Source: Telopea speciosissima (lineage: Eukaryota > Streptophyta > Magnoliopsida > Proteales > Proteaceae). From it: 64,000 bases of DNA. Each line of letters starts with the position of its first letter. Position 1 is the first letter of the stretch. The notes beneath the pieces are model-generated. The model saw nothing but the letters and a program-made list of their open reading frames with translations, ran no database searches and had not been told where the DNA came from. Below are positions 34,655 to 48,149 of this stretch, piece after piece. Position numbers and translations under genes: made by a program. Where the stretch lies: contig NC_057926.1 of assembly GCF_018873765.1 (NCBI RefSeq), forward strand, positions 46,305,043 to 46,369,042. The letters run 5' to 3'.

Positions 34655-37600
34655 ATGGATATTCCACTACCTTTGAACAAATTATCTTTGGGAACTATAG
34701 ATCAAGATAGCCCATCAGATGGTGTAACCAAGTAAAGTATTTTGTTGTTATTGTCTACTTTTTTTTAATTATTATTTTTAATTCTGGTTATTTTAGGTTC
34801 TTGAAGTATTATTATATTTCTTACAAAAAAATATATGCATGCTTGGCCAATATCTTGGTCTTAATATAACTCAAGGGAAAGCTCTTTACGTAGTTGGACA
34901 TGAGCTAGGCTGTAATATAGACCATGTTCTTTTCTTTTGCTACTTGTAGTTTTATGCATTTTATATGGACACAGACTTAGTCAATTACATTGTGTAAATA
35001 TCTACTATAGCTCTACGAGTCTTGATACTAAATTTTCTTGCCTCTTTTTATCCTCTGTTTTTTGTTTTCTTAAACCAACATCATTTTTCTCTCTAAAACA
35101 TGCTACCTTGTTTTCTTTCTGCTCTGAAATAGGAACCTTATTTATGTGGTTCTCTTAGCAACTGGAAGTTTCAATCCTCCTACTTATATGCACTTACGTA
35201 TGTTTGGTAAGTTTTAGCTGGATCCACACCCTCCTTCCATTAATTAATATTCTGCTTAAAAGAATCTTACAGGAAGTTTCTTCTGTTGTTCTACTACTAA
35301 TTTGCTTTTTTAATTCTTTTACAATTAATGCAATTACTTGCACACAGTCATTCACTATCTCTGGCACTTGCATGAAGCTTTCATGTATTGGGATTGGTTT
35401 GGGGGGGATCGGTGAACACCTAACCATCCAATACTTGCCTATGCATCACATTATCCACCAAAGATCAGGCAGGGTTGTGCTGATCCTGTTTCTGATACTG
35501 AGGTTTAAATCCTTGCTCGCTTGCTCAAACTTTTATGGGAAACCCTCTCTCTCTCTAAGATCCAAATATTACTTGGGGAATGTAATGCAGATTGGGTTTG
35601 AAAGGAAACTGGAGCAAACAAAAATTGGCACTATAAAGAAATGTGAGGCACATACAAATGTATTGCAACTTGAAATATTAAATAATGGTATATTTTGTTG
35701 TGTCATGCATAGAAGAGCTTTCTCATTGCTTTCTTTAGTCATTTTTAACAATCATTATGAGTTTTTTGAACTTGCTAACTTTTAAAAAAAGGAAAAAAAA
35801 AAAATCTCTGTGTTTAGGCTCCTTTAAATGAGGTGAGTATTGTATTGTCAAAGTCTAGTTTGATATGAGTATCCATTGTTACTTCCATTCAATAATAGTG
35901 AGGGGTATTACTATGCAAGTGGAATGTATTAAAGGACAGAAAGTGACGTGGGTTGAAGTGGTGCAAAAATGCATACAAGTTAAGAGAAGAAATGGCACTG
36001 GATGGAGTATAATGATGGAATGGGATCTGTGTTGGTGGACAGAAGTATCTGGGATAGGCTTAGTTGAGTTCAGTATTTCCAGTAACGTATAGGAGTAAAG
36101 AATCTAAATGCATGCCATTCATGCTGATGCCAAAATCTAGATCAAGCCATAAGTGCCCCTCAAGGAGCAGAACTGAATCCATGATTACTTTTATTTCTTC
36201 TTACCATTGGTTTCTCTGGAGTTTGTCATACACAGTTCCCCCCCCCCCCCCAGTATTTTAGCTTCCAGTTGCACATGAGAAGCACTGTGCTATTTCATTC
36301 CTTTCTTGGAGATTAACCACCCTCTGTATGTGTCTAATACGAAGTTTAATGAAGAGCTAATAAACTACTTAAAAGATATTGAATCAAGTCGCATTGCCTT
36401 TTCCGCTTTTGTCTGAATGGCACATATTTTAATTTTTCTCTGTAGGAGAACTGGTCACATGTTTCCTCATCCTAGTCATGAAACACTTTCTTCGGGATTC
36501 CAACTTTGTGTTGCATATAGTTTACAGAGAGAGGCTCAAAGATAAAAAAAGATAAGATGGAAGCAGCACTTTAGGATTCCTTGGAAGGATCTAATACATC
36601 AGCCATTTCATATCCAGTCTTTAATCGCCAATAATTGTGTCTTTGTTAAATTCTTGACTGGTTTGTGAAAGAAATCTACATAATTATCTTATTTGAGCTG
36701 TTAATACTTGGAATAATGAATTGTGTCTTTGTTGAATTCTTGACTGACTTGCGAAAGAAGTCTACATATTATCTTTTTTGAGCTGTTAATACTTGCAATA
36801 ATGAATGAAGTGCATAGTTCCTTTATTTACCGAAGGTTTTATAAACATTATCTTGAATTATTAGCGTTCTGAAAAATATAAACACGTACATGATTGCCTT
36901 TAAAATTTCGTAATCAGTGGAAGCTATTGATGGCATCTATTACGTTTTGATCATTTCTATTTTCATGCTTAGAATTGGCTAAGGATGCATTGAATTCAGA
37001 AGGTTATTACGTAATTGGAGGCTACATGTCACCTGTGAACGATGCATACAAGAAGACGGTACGTAATCTTTTACATATTTTGTTCATGTATGCAAATGCT
37101 TAAGGAGACTTAGAGACTCGATCCAACTCAACACCACCTTATTTAGACTACTTGGTGTTTGCTATTCATGTTTAAAATGGGTAGGCATAGTGGTTTTATG
37201 CTGGCTGTTAATCAGACAGAACTCTCCTCCTTCATCTTCGCTTGCGACTGGCAGCGATGATTACAGAGATTTCTTTTCTGGTCCAACAGGAAATGATGGG
37301 ATAATTTGATAAATTTAATGGCTTTACTCTGTTGGTACAATTGTGAAAACTGCACATCAACCTCTGACAAAGTAAGCATGAAGGAGGGTGGGATATCACA
37401 AAAATATGAGAAGCTCAATCCACACTGGAGCCTTTGTTCCCTCAAAGGCTCCCTGATTCTTTCTGTATCCTGCACCACAATGGATTCTGGGTGTTTGCTT
37501 TTTAAATTTTATTGCATAGTGTCAATAAGCTGTTTTTGTGTTTTTTTTTTTTTTTTTGAAGTTCAGGAATACTAATGTTGGTGGATTCTGGGCTTATATG

Positions 37601-40600
37601 AGAGGGACATATGGAACTATAAGAGGGTGGGCCTTGGTGCAACGGTGAGGTTCCTCCATTGTGACCAAGTGGTCACGGGTTCGAGTCTGGAAACAGCCTC
37701 TCTGCGAAAGCAGGGGTAAGGCTGCGTACATTATAACCCTCCCCAGACCCTGCAGTGGCGGGAGCCTCGTACACTAGGTACGCCCTTTTTACATGGAACT
37801 ATAAAATAATGTTCTCAACATCGGCTTCTAGGCTTATCTAAAACAAGTTGTTGAGAACTTGAGATTATCTCCTAATTTATCTAGTGAGAGAGACTTCTCT
37901 TAAACAGTTGGGGAAATCCTGTCAATCCTCACGTTGGGAAGCTTTTCTTAGATTTCTCATCTCAAAAAGAACTCCTCCCCTAAGAAGACAAGTGATGGTT
38001 TTCTATGTGATAGCATCACTGAGTTTGAATGAGAATACCCACTGTTGTTGATATTCAATTTAAAGTAATGTTCATTTTGATTTCCTTAATGTAGTTAGTA
38101 TGTCTCTTTTGGCTCGGGGATTTTTGTTACTTACATTCTGTACCAACATAGTTTTATGTCGCACTTTTAGCCTAGTTGCTTGAAATAGAAAGTCTTATGC
38201 TAAAACTGAAGTATATTTTTAGACATCCAGGGGTACTTTTCCCTTTGTCTTACATAACAATAATTCCAGTGGATATCTTCTTCTAGGGCCTTATATCTGC
38301 TGAACATCGGATTCAGATGTGTGACCTAGCTTGCAGAAGTTCTTCATTCATAATGTTGGATTCATGGGAGGTAATTTATCATTAATAATCTCTCTCTCTT
38401 TCTCTCCCCTCCCTCAATCTCTCTCTCAGAGAAAAACTAAACTTTGTAGTTCGCTCAGCTATCGTTATTCTTTTTCTGTGTACTGAAGCTTGTTCTCTAG
38501 AAAACGTTAGTTCATTGTGGGGATAATGGGTTTCTATGTTGTATTTTGTGTTTTTTGGTTTGGTAATGTTGGAATGTTTGATGCTTAAGAGTGATAACTG
38601 ATAAGACATCCAAATGAGATTGGAGTATAAATAAAAATATCAAATGAAGAGCAAAGACCCATTTATATTGTTTGGGATGTAACATAAGTGGCAGGGGTGG
38701 TGCTTAGGTCTTGAATTTGTTTAGCTACCACTGTACTTTCATTTTGTCGCTTATATTTATTGATTGCTATATCCAGAATCTAAAGAAGATGTTAGCAGAT
38801 CCTTGATGTATTATAGTGAAACCTTGATGAGGAGTACTGTTGGAATCAGGTCAAGGCCTTGACATGCATGGGTGGGGTGTGGGGGCGGTTCAGTTCTTTT
38901 GGTATAACTAGATGTGCTATGGATTCCTTTTCTTCCTGTCTTATTTATTTATTTGTATTTTATCTTTTTAGGGGTGGTGGAATAGATTAGGGAAAACTTA
39001 AGACTAGCTAAAGAGAATGGAATACCAACAAGATGTGACATGTGAAGTTGTTAGATAGTGATGCAAGGTAAATTTGTTTTTTCTTTTAATTTTTTTAGGA
39101 AGGTAAAGACTGTAACTATATCGAGGAAAAGATAAACATCATGATTCAATCCTAGCATATCTGCAGCCATTTTTGTCCCCATCCAAAAGTCCAATGAAGT
39201 TATTGGGAATTCTTCTGGCATCAATAATGCTATGATTCGTATTCGTAGAACCTGGCTATATTGCATATTTGTCGAATCATTTGTATGTTAGCCTCTCTGT
39301 ACATATGCAGTTACTAGGTATTGCATAGTTCATTCTAGTGTTGATCCATTAGAAAGGGTATCCTTATCATGTTAGTTATTTACTAATTGATGTTCGAAAA
39401 CTCCGAACTTATGAAGTTGGTCTGTGATGGTAAGATTGCATTCCTACATTGCCTCTAACTTTGACCAATTTTCTTTCTTTCAACTAATCCGTATCCCAAG
39501 CTTATTTAGTTATGAAGAAAGGGAAAATGCCATAACCCAACTGAATAGTTTGAACTTTGAACTATATGAATCTAATAATTTTCCATTCAGTTCTATTTAA
39601 AGTCATATTTGTTTTGTTTTTCAAATGTAATGGTTCAAAGACAAAAGCAATGGTGGAATTTTTTTTTTTACCTCGCTTCTAGTATCACTAGCCAATAAAC
39701 TATGTGGCTAGGGAAATTGGTTTTCTTGTAGTCTTGCAGACTAATAATTGTCTGAGAGAACAGGGGGCATGGTTAGCCTTTACACATGCCATGCAAGCAA
39801 ATGCAGAAGGATTTCATATTAAAGAATGCTATCCTGACTATAACAATGATGCCTTTAGGATCAGAGATCTGTAAAATGGATGACTAGGGAAATTGGTTTT
39901 CTTCTAGTTTTGCAGACTAATAATTGTTTGTTATACGGACCATGAAAACAGCCTCTCTGCTAAAGCAGGGGTAAGGCTGCGTACATTATGACCCTCCCCA
40001 GACCCTGCAGTGGCGGGAGCCTCGTGCCCTGGGTACGCCCTTTTTTTTTATGGACCATGAAAACTGGATGACCAGGAAATTATTCTATCCTCCCACCCAA
40101 ATAATAAAAAAAACTTTAGAGACATTAGATAAAGTAATGGACAAAATTTTTCATGAGGCATATAGGATAGTTCTCTTCAAGAGCAAACCTTAGCAACATA
40201 ATTTGTCTGTGCTTCTGAAGGGTTTACATTCACCAGTCACCACAACAAAGCACAAGTTGGAAATTTTCGACATCCTTAGTTTGGCGGGGTGGGGGTGGAA
40301 TTGACTTCATAGTAAGTCATTGGCACGTCATTATGCGTGGAACTCGGGTATGGTTCATTATGTTGTCTTACCTTCAATATAGAAGAGCTAAATGTATTTA
40401 ACATTACTCTCTCTCTCTCCCCCCCCCCCCCTTCTTCCACCTTCCTCCAGCTCTGCATTTCAGTGTAAGTAGGATTCTCTGTTCTGTCATCACAATGTCT
40501 TATGCTATGCCCTTCTCATTAAGGGAAAGGGAAAAGCGTTTTTTTGTGCTAAAGGTTTTTTGGTTCTCATTCATCATGGCATCATTGAAGCAAATGCTCT

Positions 40601-43600
40601 GAATTCTTTTATAGGCAAGGCAAAGTAGCTACCAGCGAACTTTGACTGTTTTGGCTCGAATCCGGAGCTGCTTGTCTGAGAGTGGATTGATTTCCAGAGG
40701 TAAGTTTTTTGACTTTTTCGGTAAGATCCTGAGCTGTCTGTCTAGTGTGGATTTATTTCCAGATGTATGGTTCATGTATTACTGTATTTTTATATTTTCT
40801 GTTATAAATGGGGAATATGGCTGAGTATACTTTTGTCAAATGTCAATGGACTGGATCAGGATCAGGATCCAAATTTGGGCCAATTAGTGGCTTTTAATAT
40901 TCTCTTGTCTTAACTGATTATGCTGGATCCATATATTAATCAGATTCAGTTTGGATCTATCTTGACATTGATTTGACTAAGATCTGATCTAATCTGATAT
41001 ATAGTAGAATAGAATATAAAGTAAAATAATATAATATAATATTTCTATTGTCCTCATCATCATTGGCATCACAACTTATTCTATTGACCTTTACCAGTAG
41101 TCACTTTATATATTTATAAGTTGGAAAATAAAGTCATGTTTTTTTATCTATATTAGGAATGTAATAAAAAATTGCTCATCAACTTAGTTGGAATTTTGCA
41201 TTACCTGAAAAGGGCATGACCTTTCTTAATAAGACACTTCATGTACCTTGACTACCCTTGTTGAATACGCATTCAAAAGTTAGACACTTGGACTTGGCTG
41301 TGAAGAAGAAAAAGAAGATTAATCCCTATTCTTTAACACATTAACCTCTTTTTTAACATATTAACCCCTCCTTTTGATACAGTTTAGTGAAGTCTCCAAA
41401 TCATAAGTTGTTGGCCACATAACAACAACAACATAGCCTTATTCCAAGTAGTTGGACACATATCCATATCATAAGTTTTGGGGGGCAGGTTAATCTGACT
41501 CCTTACCCACACCCATACCCATACCCATACCCGTACCCGTACCCGTACCAGATCCCATAGCTTTTTCCAAGTCATATCTTTTGTATGGCATTTTGTACTT
41601 TGAAGTGTCAGATATGGGTACAGCTGTGCGGCTCATATTTTAAAATGTCCAGGTTAAGTTTTACCTTAAAAGGTTGTAACTTCAAACCCAAATGTGATAC
41701 TTCTATTCCTTCTTGTTAAAGTAAGTATAACATTTCCTAATCAGATAAATATGACTGGATTCCAATAACATCAGGTCCACATGAATCATGCATATAGACA
41801 ATTGGATCAAAGTTGGTTATGCCTATATCTGGTCCAAATTCAATCCATTTTCTGTACCAGCTGAATTGATTTAGGAAGGGCCACACTTACTTTCGGGTAG
41901 AGCTTATCTACAGTTTCATGACAGATTGGGGGCGAGTTTGTGTATTGGGTTTTTAGGTAAGGCGTAGTGTACTAGTTAGTGTCGAAAAAGAATCTGTCAG
42001 TGGACTGAGGTAAGTCTCCATCACTGAGTCTGGTACATAATATATGAAATAGGTTAGTATAAACTGGGTTTGAAATAGAAAAGGTGACTGTTTCCTTTTT
42101 CCAATATGGGCTGCTGTGAAAACCTATAACTTGTAAAATAGGCAGAAGGTGATGTGGAAAAATAAGCAAAACTGATTGTGAACTGCTATCTCAGCTTCAC
42201 TGCATAAATACTGCGAAAAGGACCCAAATACTGTTTTACCCAAAAAGTATGCAGTATGCATTAAATAGAATTTATAATTTCCCCTTCAATTAAAATCCAT
42301 TCGTATGATGTTTTGTGTGAGACATAGGTTTCTTAGGAGTTCAATTTTTACTGTTTTGCAGGAGTTTTAGTTCATGATGACTTAAGTTATTTTGTAGTCC
42401 TAAATAGTGTCATAAGTCATTGGCTTATTAGGAGTTTTAATGCTATTCTGAGCATAACCAGCCTTTCCTACTTTCATATCCCAATTATCGTGCAGGTCTT
42501 AATAGTTAAATAATTACACTTTTATTACCTCGAGATTGATCCCTGCAACAGTTACTTGGTGTATTTGGCAAGAAGGAATAAAGGGTGTTTGATAATTATG
42601 CAGCTCCCTCACTTATGATCTTGAACAGAACTGGAAGCAAAGTGGTGTATTGCTCTTTTAACTGTAAAGAGTTTACAAACATGGGTATCCTGGATAATAT
42701 GAGTCAGTGGGAGTCCTTTGATCTTTAATTTTGTAAAGCTTTTGATTGCAAACTTGTATGGTACTTTAATAAAATTCTTTTGATAATCAGAAGAATCAAA
42801 ATTTTATTTTTCTATGGACTTGGGCCTAGAAAGGTTTGAAAATAAAATATTATACAAAGATTTAGTGGTATTATGTGTTTTATAGCATTATGATACTGCC
42901 ATTGACTCATTGATGTGTATCGACTATTATTTTTGCAGCTTTAATACCTGCAAATTTAATGTTTCTTCATTTGTTTAAGTGATGAGTTACAGATTTATAG
43001 TTTATGTTAATACCTCAGATGAGGGGTGCATGTCTAGTTGATTATTCGTTGTATATTTTAAGTTGACTTTGAAAGATCTGCTCTTTCCTTTCCTTGTAGA
43101 ATCCCTCAGGGTCATGCTTGTATGTGGTTCTGATCTACTTGAATCTTTTAGCATCCCTGGAGCTTGGATCCCTGAGCAGGTACGTTTCTTGGAATACAGC
43201 TGTTGGTATTAGACCACAAAAGGGAAAGGAGAAAAAAAATTACAGAAAAAAAATGGAAAAAGAGAAAAGCTAGTCGATGTTCATATCTGCTTTTGAGTTC
43301 AATGTTAATTTTTTGAAATTTAAATAGATGATCATATCAGTTCTCAGCTTGAAAGTTTTGTTGAAGTATGCTTGCCAAAGAAGTTTTGCATGCTTCAATC
43401 CTTTTGGTTACAGGACTAACCATATTACTCTCTTCCTTGAATCGTAGATCTTGTATCCTTTTAATTATTAAGTTAAATTAGTAGTTTATATTCAGTAATA
43501 TCTTAGCCAAAGGTGCAAGTTATCCAATCCAAGTAAACTTTGTTTTGTCGTATGCCTTTTTACGTCATTATTCGACATTTGATGGCTTGCGTTTATTCTT

Positions 43601-44763
43601 TCCCGTGCTAGGGCATAACTGGATTTCAAGAAGCCAGATTTGACTCATGTCCAGTGTTGTGCTTATGTTCCTGGTTGCTGCATTTAATTTTTACATGCCT
43701 TTTCCCCTTCTCTCCCTCTTGACAAAATGAGTTTTTAAATTTTATGTATTTCTAATGTAATTGGGAAGGGAACAGTTAAGAAAAATAGTAGTTATAAAAA
43801 TATTCCTTTTTAATTTCTTTTTCAGGTCAGATCCATCTGCAGTGACTATGGAGTAGTATGCATAAGGAGAGAAGGAAAAGATGTTGAGAAGATCATATCT
43901 TCCAATGACATTCTAAATGAAAATAAGGTACTGAAAATCTTTTCACTGAATAAGAAGCAGCTTTCCTTGCCTCTGTGTACATAATAGTGGTAAACCATGG
44001 ATGTGTACTGCTTCTTTACTCACCAAGACTTCTATATCCTCATAATTGAGGTTATCTGATCAGTGGGTCAGTTCTGGGATTAAGCAAAACTCTCATTGGC
44101 TGTGCAACCAGAAAATCTTGTAAACATTTTCATGGAAGTTAGGATTCTTTTTTCCTTCATCTGTCTAAATAAGGAATGTGGTTGGAAAATTATCATTAAG
44201 GTATTTTTGGATAGACATTAGGGATAAAATCCATTTTCTAGTATAGTTGCATAATACCCTAACAAGAAAGCTGCAACTGGGGTATCTCTAGTTCTTAGGC
44301 TCAAGATCTAGGTTCTTAAAAGTTAAAATGGTTTCAATAAGATACTGTAATCCCATTGTCACTGCTTTTGTTGGTAGCCCCCATGTCCCAGAGGTGCATT
44401 ATCTGTTGAACTAGTATTGAGTGACTTAGAAGACCAGGTCTCAGTCATCCTTGGTGGATTGGCCCACAATATTATCATTTTTACACAGCACTATCATTTT
44501 TAAGTTATTCTATCTATTTTTCAGGACAACGTCAAAATTGTGGATGAGCTGATACCAAATCAAATCAGTTCAACAAGAGTAAGGTGGGTTATGGCATTAG
44601 TTGATGTATGGAATGAGCTATTTTTAGTAGTACAACACTAAAGAGTGCATTTTTTTTCAGGGAATGCATATCAAGAGGATTGTCTGTGAAATATCTTACG
44701 GCCGATGAAGTGATTGACTACATCAGGCAAGAGCATCTATACTTGAACTCGAACAACACATGA
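34655..44763 (+). CDS. NMNAT: Nicotinamide/nicotinate mononucleotide adenylyltransferase, nine exons
   Basis: Transfers AMP from ATP to NMN or NaMN, making NAD or deamido-NAD. It is the common step of NAD synthesis, cytosolic/nuclear in plants. Exons: 34,655-34,731, 35,133-35,206, 36,973-37,058, 38,287-38,370, 40,615-40,699, 43,100-43,179, 43,826-43,927, 44,525-44,583, 44,661-44,763. All junctions are GT-AG and in phase, total 249 residues, the normal plant length. The nucleotidyltransferase GxFNPxxxxH motif is ATGSFNPPTYMHLRMF (exon 2), followed by GGYMSPVNDAYKK, SAEHRIQMC, VCGSDLLESF (exon 6) and the C-terminal ISSTRVR motif (exons 8-9). The start MDIPLPLNKLS fits the family. Residues of the active site look intact. 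Introns total over 9 kb and hold SINEs. Confidence 0.96.
37623..37792 (+). mobile_element. Full-length Au SINE in NMNAT intron 3
   Basis: Begins near GGTGGGCCTTGGTGCAACGG, has the B box GGTTCGAGTCTGG, CTGCAGTGGCGGGAGCC and ends GGTACGCCCTTTTT. These are Au SINE hallmarks. The target duplication ATGGAACTATAA flanks it (37,611-37,622 and 37,793-37,804). Confidence 0.9.
39950..40051 (+). mobile_element. 5'-truncated Au SINE in NMNAT intron 4
   Basis: Starts inside the consensus at AGCCTCTCTGCTAAAGCAGG and runs to the T-rich 3' end. The 13-bp duplication GGACCATGAAAAC flanks it (39,937-39,949 and 40,052-40,064). The truncation shows incomplete reverse transcription during target-primed insertion. 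Confidence 0.88.
41420..41462 (-). mobile_element. RTE-type LINE 3' tail fragment
   Basis: On the minus strand GGAATAAGGCTATGTTGTTG followed by TTGTT repeats. This is the (TTG)n tail of the RTE element seen at 55,263 and 58,195. Confidence 0.6.
41508..41550. repeat. Hexanucleotide tandem repeat in NMNAT intron 5
   Basis: Runs of CCCATA switch to CCCGTA (about three copies of each). A single A/G change separates the two halves. Confidence 0.8.
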
Positions 44764-44898
44764 TTCTCAATGGAATCAATTTCTTGGCCCTTTTTCTAAG
44801 GATGAGTGGTTCTGTGATTTCAGGAAATAGGCATATAGATTTATTTTTGGTCAAGAAATTGAAATTGTGTTGGTTGTATCGATATGAAATGTTTCAAG

Positions 44899-44904
44899 AA
44901 TAAA
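44899..44904 (+). terminator. NMNAT poly(A) signal
   Basis: AATAAA lies about 135 bp after the NMNAT stop codon, in AT-rich 3' UTR. It is the first canonical signal downstream. Confidence 0.55.
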
Positions 44905-45476
44905 AAAATTCATTTGGCAGTTCAATTTATGAGAATAGATTCTCTATATTTCTTTGGTAGGGTGGTGGTGGTGAGACCATTAGGAGAAGAACAAGGATGG
45001 TGTTTTTATTTTTTAACTTGAAATTACTACTTGCCCATCAAATTAACCCTGTGCTCATTAAAGAGCAAGAGAGGATTTTCATCCTCTCAAGTGTGGTGCA
45101 TCGGACGGTGCACCTCACTTATGCATTGGATTCTGTTGTAGGGACCGCCAAAACACGGCTTATGTGGCGAAGCTCAAGATGCAAAATATTGCCAAGTGAG
45201 TATGCAAAGTTGCTGATCTAACTACCAAAAAAACCCGGATTTCAAGGCCCAGATTCGGGCTAAGGCATGGGTGCACGCATGGGGGTGGTCGTGGATCGGT
45301 AACGCGGGCTTGTGTGCATGTTAGGCCTAGCCTAGCGCACACACAAGCTTTGGCCTGGCTTGGGAGTTGGGTGGCTGCCTCTGCGGCTAGGCGTGTGGTA
45401 GCCCTTGGGTCGTCCGATTATATTTTTTCTTATTTAAAAACTTTTAATAATTTAAAATTAAAACATTAATGGTCAA

Positions 45477-45594
45477 ATGTTCTCTGTGGCGGGGGTGTGC
45501 CCAGACATATGGAGGTGGGCGAAATGACCACCCTACCCCCTGAATGGTAGGTCCATGTGTTTGGGCGCAGCCTGCACTGCGGCACAGAGAACAT
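45477..45594. mobile_element. Foldback element, arm type 3
   Basis: ATGTTCTCTGTG at the left end pairs with CACAGAGAACAT at the right end. The core is GCGAAATGACCACCCTACCC. The right arm GGGCGCAGCCTGCACTGCGG matches the arms at 12,184-12,318. Confidence 0.75.
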
Positions 45595-46194
45595 CAGCCC
45601 TAATTTTTAATCCCTATGGTTGATTTTATTGGGCCTTACAACCTTTACATCTCCATGAAGCTTGCTTCAAGTTCATCTCCATTGATATGGCGATTAAGGG
45701 CAAATTTTGCTGGGAAAGTGACAAAAAATGTCCGACAAGTGTACGGGACTTACAAAATGATTATTTGCATTGATTGAGATCCAAATGATATCGGATTTGA
45801 ATAAAATTTTATGCACAAGCTAAAAATAGTTAAATAAGATTTATTGAGGGATTCTGACTCAAATCGGGATGGTTTAGATATTGAGAAAATATTAGGGGTA
45901 AAATGGTCATTTTTGCATTAAGTAAAAACCAAATGTTGTCATACTTGAACGAAATTTTACAAGCATGCTCAAAATAGCTAAATAAGTTCATCTTAAGAGT
46001 TTTTTTTTTCTTAATCAAATCAGGAAGGTAATCAGTAAGTGAAAATCAAATAGTGTCAAATTTTGATGAATATTGGGAATGCTTAGTTAAGAAAGGTTTG
46101 GATATCAAAATTAGGTTAGGGGTATGAGTTATTTTCGCCACTTGATCATCATATGGGTGCCAATAAAATTCAAATTTATTAAATCATGAGAGTC

Positions 46195-46270
46195 TATCCT
46201 TTGACCTCCCGGGTAACATACATTCCAACCGACAAATCACCAACCAACCAACCAAGCGGTTGTTTGCATT
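46195..46270 (-). mobile_element. tRNA-derived SINE fragment
   Basis: On the minus strand GGTTGGTTGGTGATTTG, GGTTGGAATGTATG, then CCGGGAGGTCAAAGG repeat the head of the SINE at 8,115-8,332. Confidence 0.55.
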
Positions 46271-47634
46271 TGTGTAAGGTCATGATTGAAGCAAAATTGA
46301 TGGCTATCTTACTTGTTTGAACGTGGTTGAAAGGGTTCAGACTCTCTATCTCTCTCATGGAACTTGAATATTTGATTCTCATAAATCATTACAGGATGTA
46401 CATTGACATTTTAGTCATGGCTTGTATCTTATAATTTGGCTCAAATTGTAGAAGAATTTGGTTCTATTTCGTTTAACTATGGAACATGATGTTTTAATCA
46501 TGTAGTCCATAAGATTGTATAGATATTTTTAGGGCTTAATGTATCTATGTTTTAGCTAATTATCCATGCGTCATTGTGGACAAAACTTACCAAAGTGCCC
46601 GTAGCTGTTACAGTTGTAACACTTAGTTTCTCATTCACTAGATATAAGAGTTTTCCCCTTCTCTGCAACTGAAGGCAGAACTCGACCTCTTGTGGCTAGA
46701 GTGTCTCGCCTGCCTTCTCCGAATTGAAGATTGAATCTCCAAACAAAAGTCTTCAATAGGTCTTCAACTAGTATAACCTTTATCGAAATTGTCTTGTAAA
46801 TTTCATATGATTGTCATCCCAATTTTGTCTCGTACTTCAAGTTCATCCTTGACCTAAAAACGGGAGAAGAGATGGCCCATTCTCTTTGTCAAGTCGGTGT
46901 GAGATTTAAGTGTATTGAACTGGTCTATGTATTCTTCCACCAAAAGTTTGGTATATGTTTAACTAAGCATTAAAAAATAAAATAAATAAAATTAGAGGAA
47001 GAACCCTACCCATTGGGTGATCCTTTATTAATGTGGTTGTCTCTGACACACCTGGTGCAATTAGACCCATAAACAAGATCGATAACTCTTGACATTAAAA
47101 AGATCATTAATAAGTAAAGATAGATAATTTTGGATCTTTATTGCAATTTTAACTTGGTGAGAATTCACTATAAAGATTAAGAATGTCATGTTTTCACTCC
47201 ACATGGTGTTTGAATTGATATCCTTGTGGGAGTTACTATTTTCCTTTCAATTTTAAAATTGACTGGATAGTAAAATAAAACATTGACTTTAGATGGCTAA
47301 TGCAACATTAATGATTTTGTTGTATGCAGTTAGATAATTTCAATATATACTTAGAAAATTTGCTAAAAAATCAATGAACATGTTCCAAGGGATAATATAA
47401 ACATTTCAAACAACCAAGTGAGAAGGGGAACTAAAATTTTGATTTATTAACAGACCTAGAAAAGATGTATTCCCATAAAGAATCTTGAGTAAATATACAT
47501 GAAGTTTAGGAGTATGACAAAATTTTCCCCTCATTTCTTTGTGAAATATTTCTTGGTTAGTAGAACATTTAAAGATATATTTGGACGGAGCACATAGTTT
47601 TTCACATGAAAGAGGGATAAAGCAATTCCAACCT

Positions 47635-47773
47635 CTGTCTGAGAGTGTGGCCTATGCCAGCACTCCCATGAATCTATCTTTCTCCTCTTTATATGAAAAG
47701 ACACCTCTGCCCCCTTGTTTTAAGGAGGAGCGAGATAGACACATGAGAGTGCTGGCGTAGGCCACACTCCTGG
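47635..47773. mobile_element. Foldback element, arm type 4
   Basis: GAGAGTGTGGCCTATGCCAG pairs with CTGGCGTAGGCCACACTCC over about 50 bp. The spacer has CTCTGCCCCCTTGTTTT. It is the inverted counterpart of 29,034-29,168. Confidence 0.75.
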
Positions 47774-48149
47774 ATTGAAAACTACCTCCCTATGAATAAT
47801 TAGCGTTGAACATTTTCAATGCTATATTTTGCCATTTGGCTAATTATGATTTTACTAAACCTTAACATGTAATGTAAGTTTCGAGTCTTGGAATCTACTT
47901 ATCAACCTATCTAAATTGCCACATGGCAAAACTAGTATCGTCTAGATTTTTTTTTATGTGTACCATTACCATTGATTACGAAATTTCTTTTAGGTTCTCA
48001 TTGGTCCCCATTATGCTTTTTAGGGCAATCTTTTAATATTGTTCATGGAAAAAGTAACTTTACCTCAATATTTCCATTCCCAACAAAACCCCACCAACAT
48101 GTGGATATCATCTTCTCAACTAGCCCACCTCACCTTCAAATTTTTTTCC

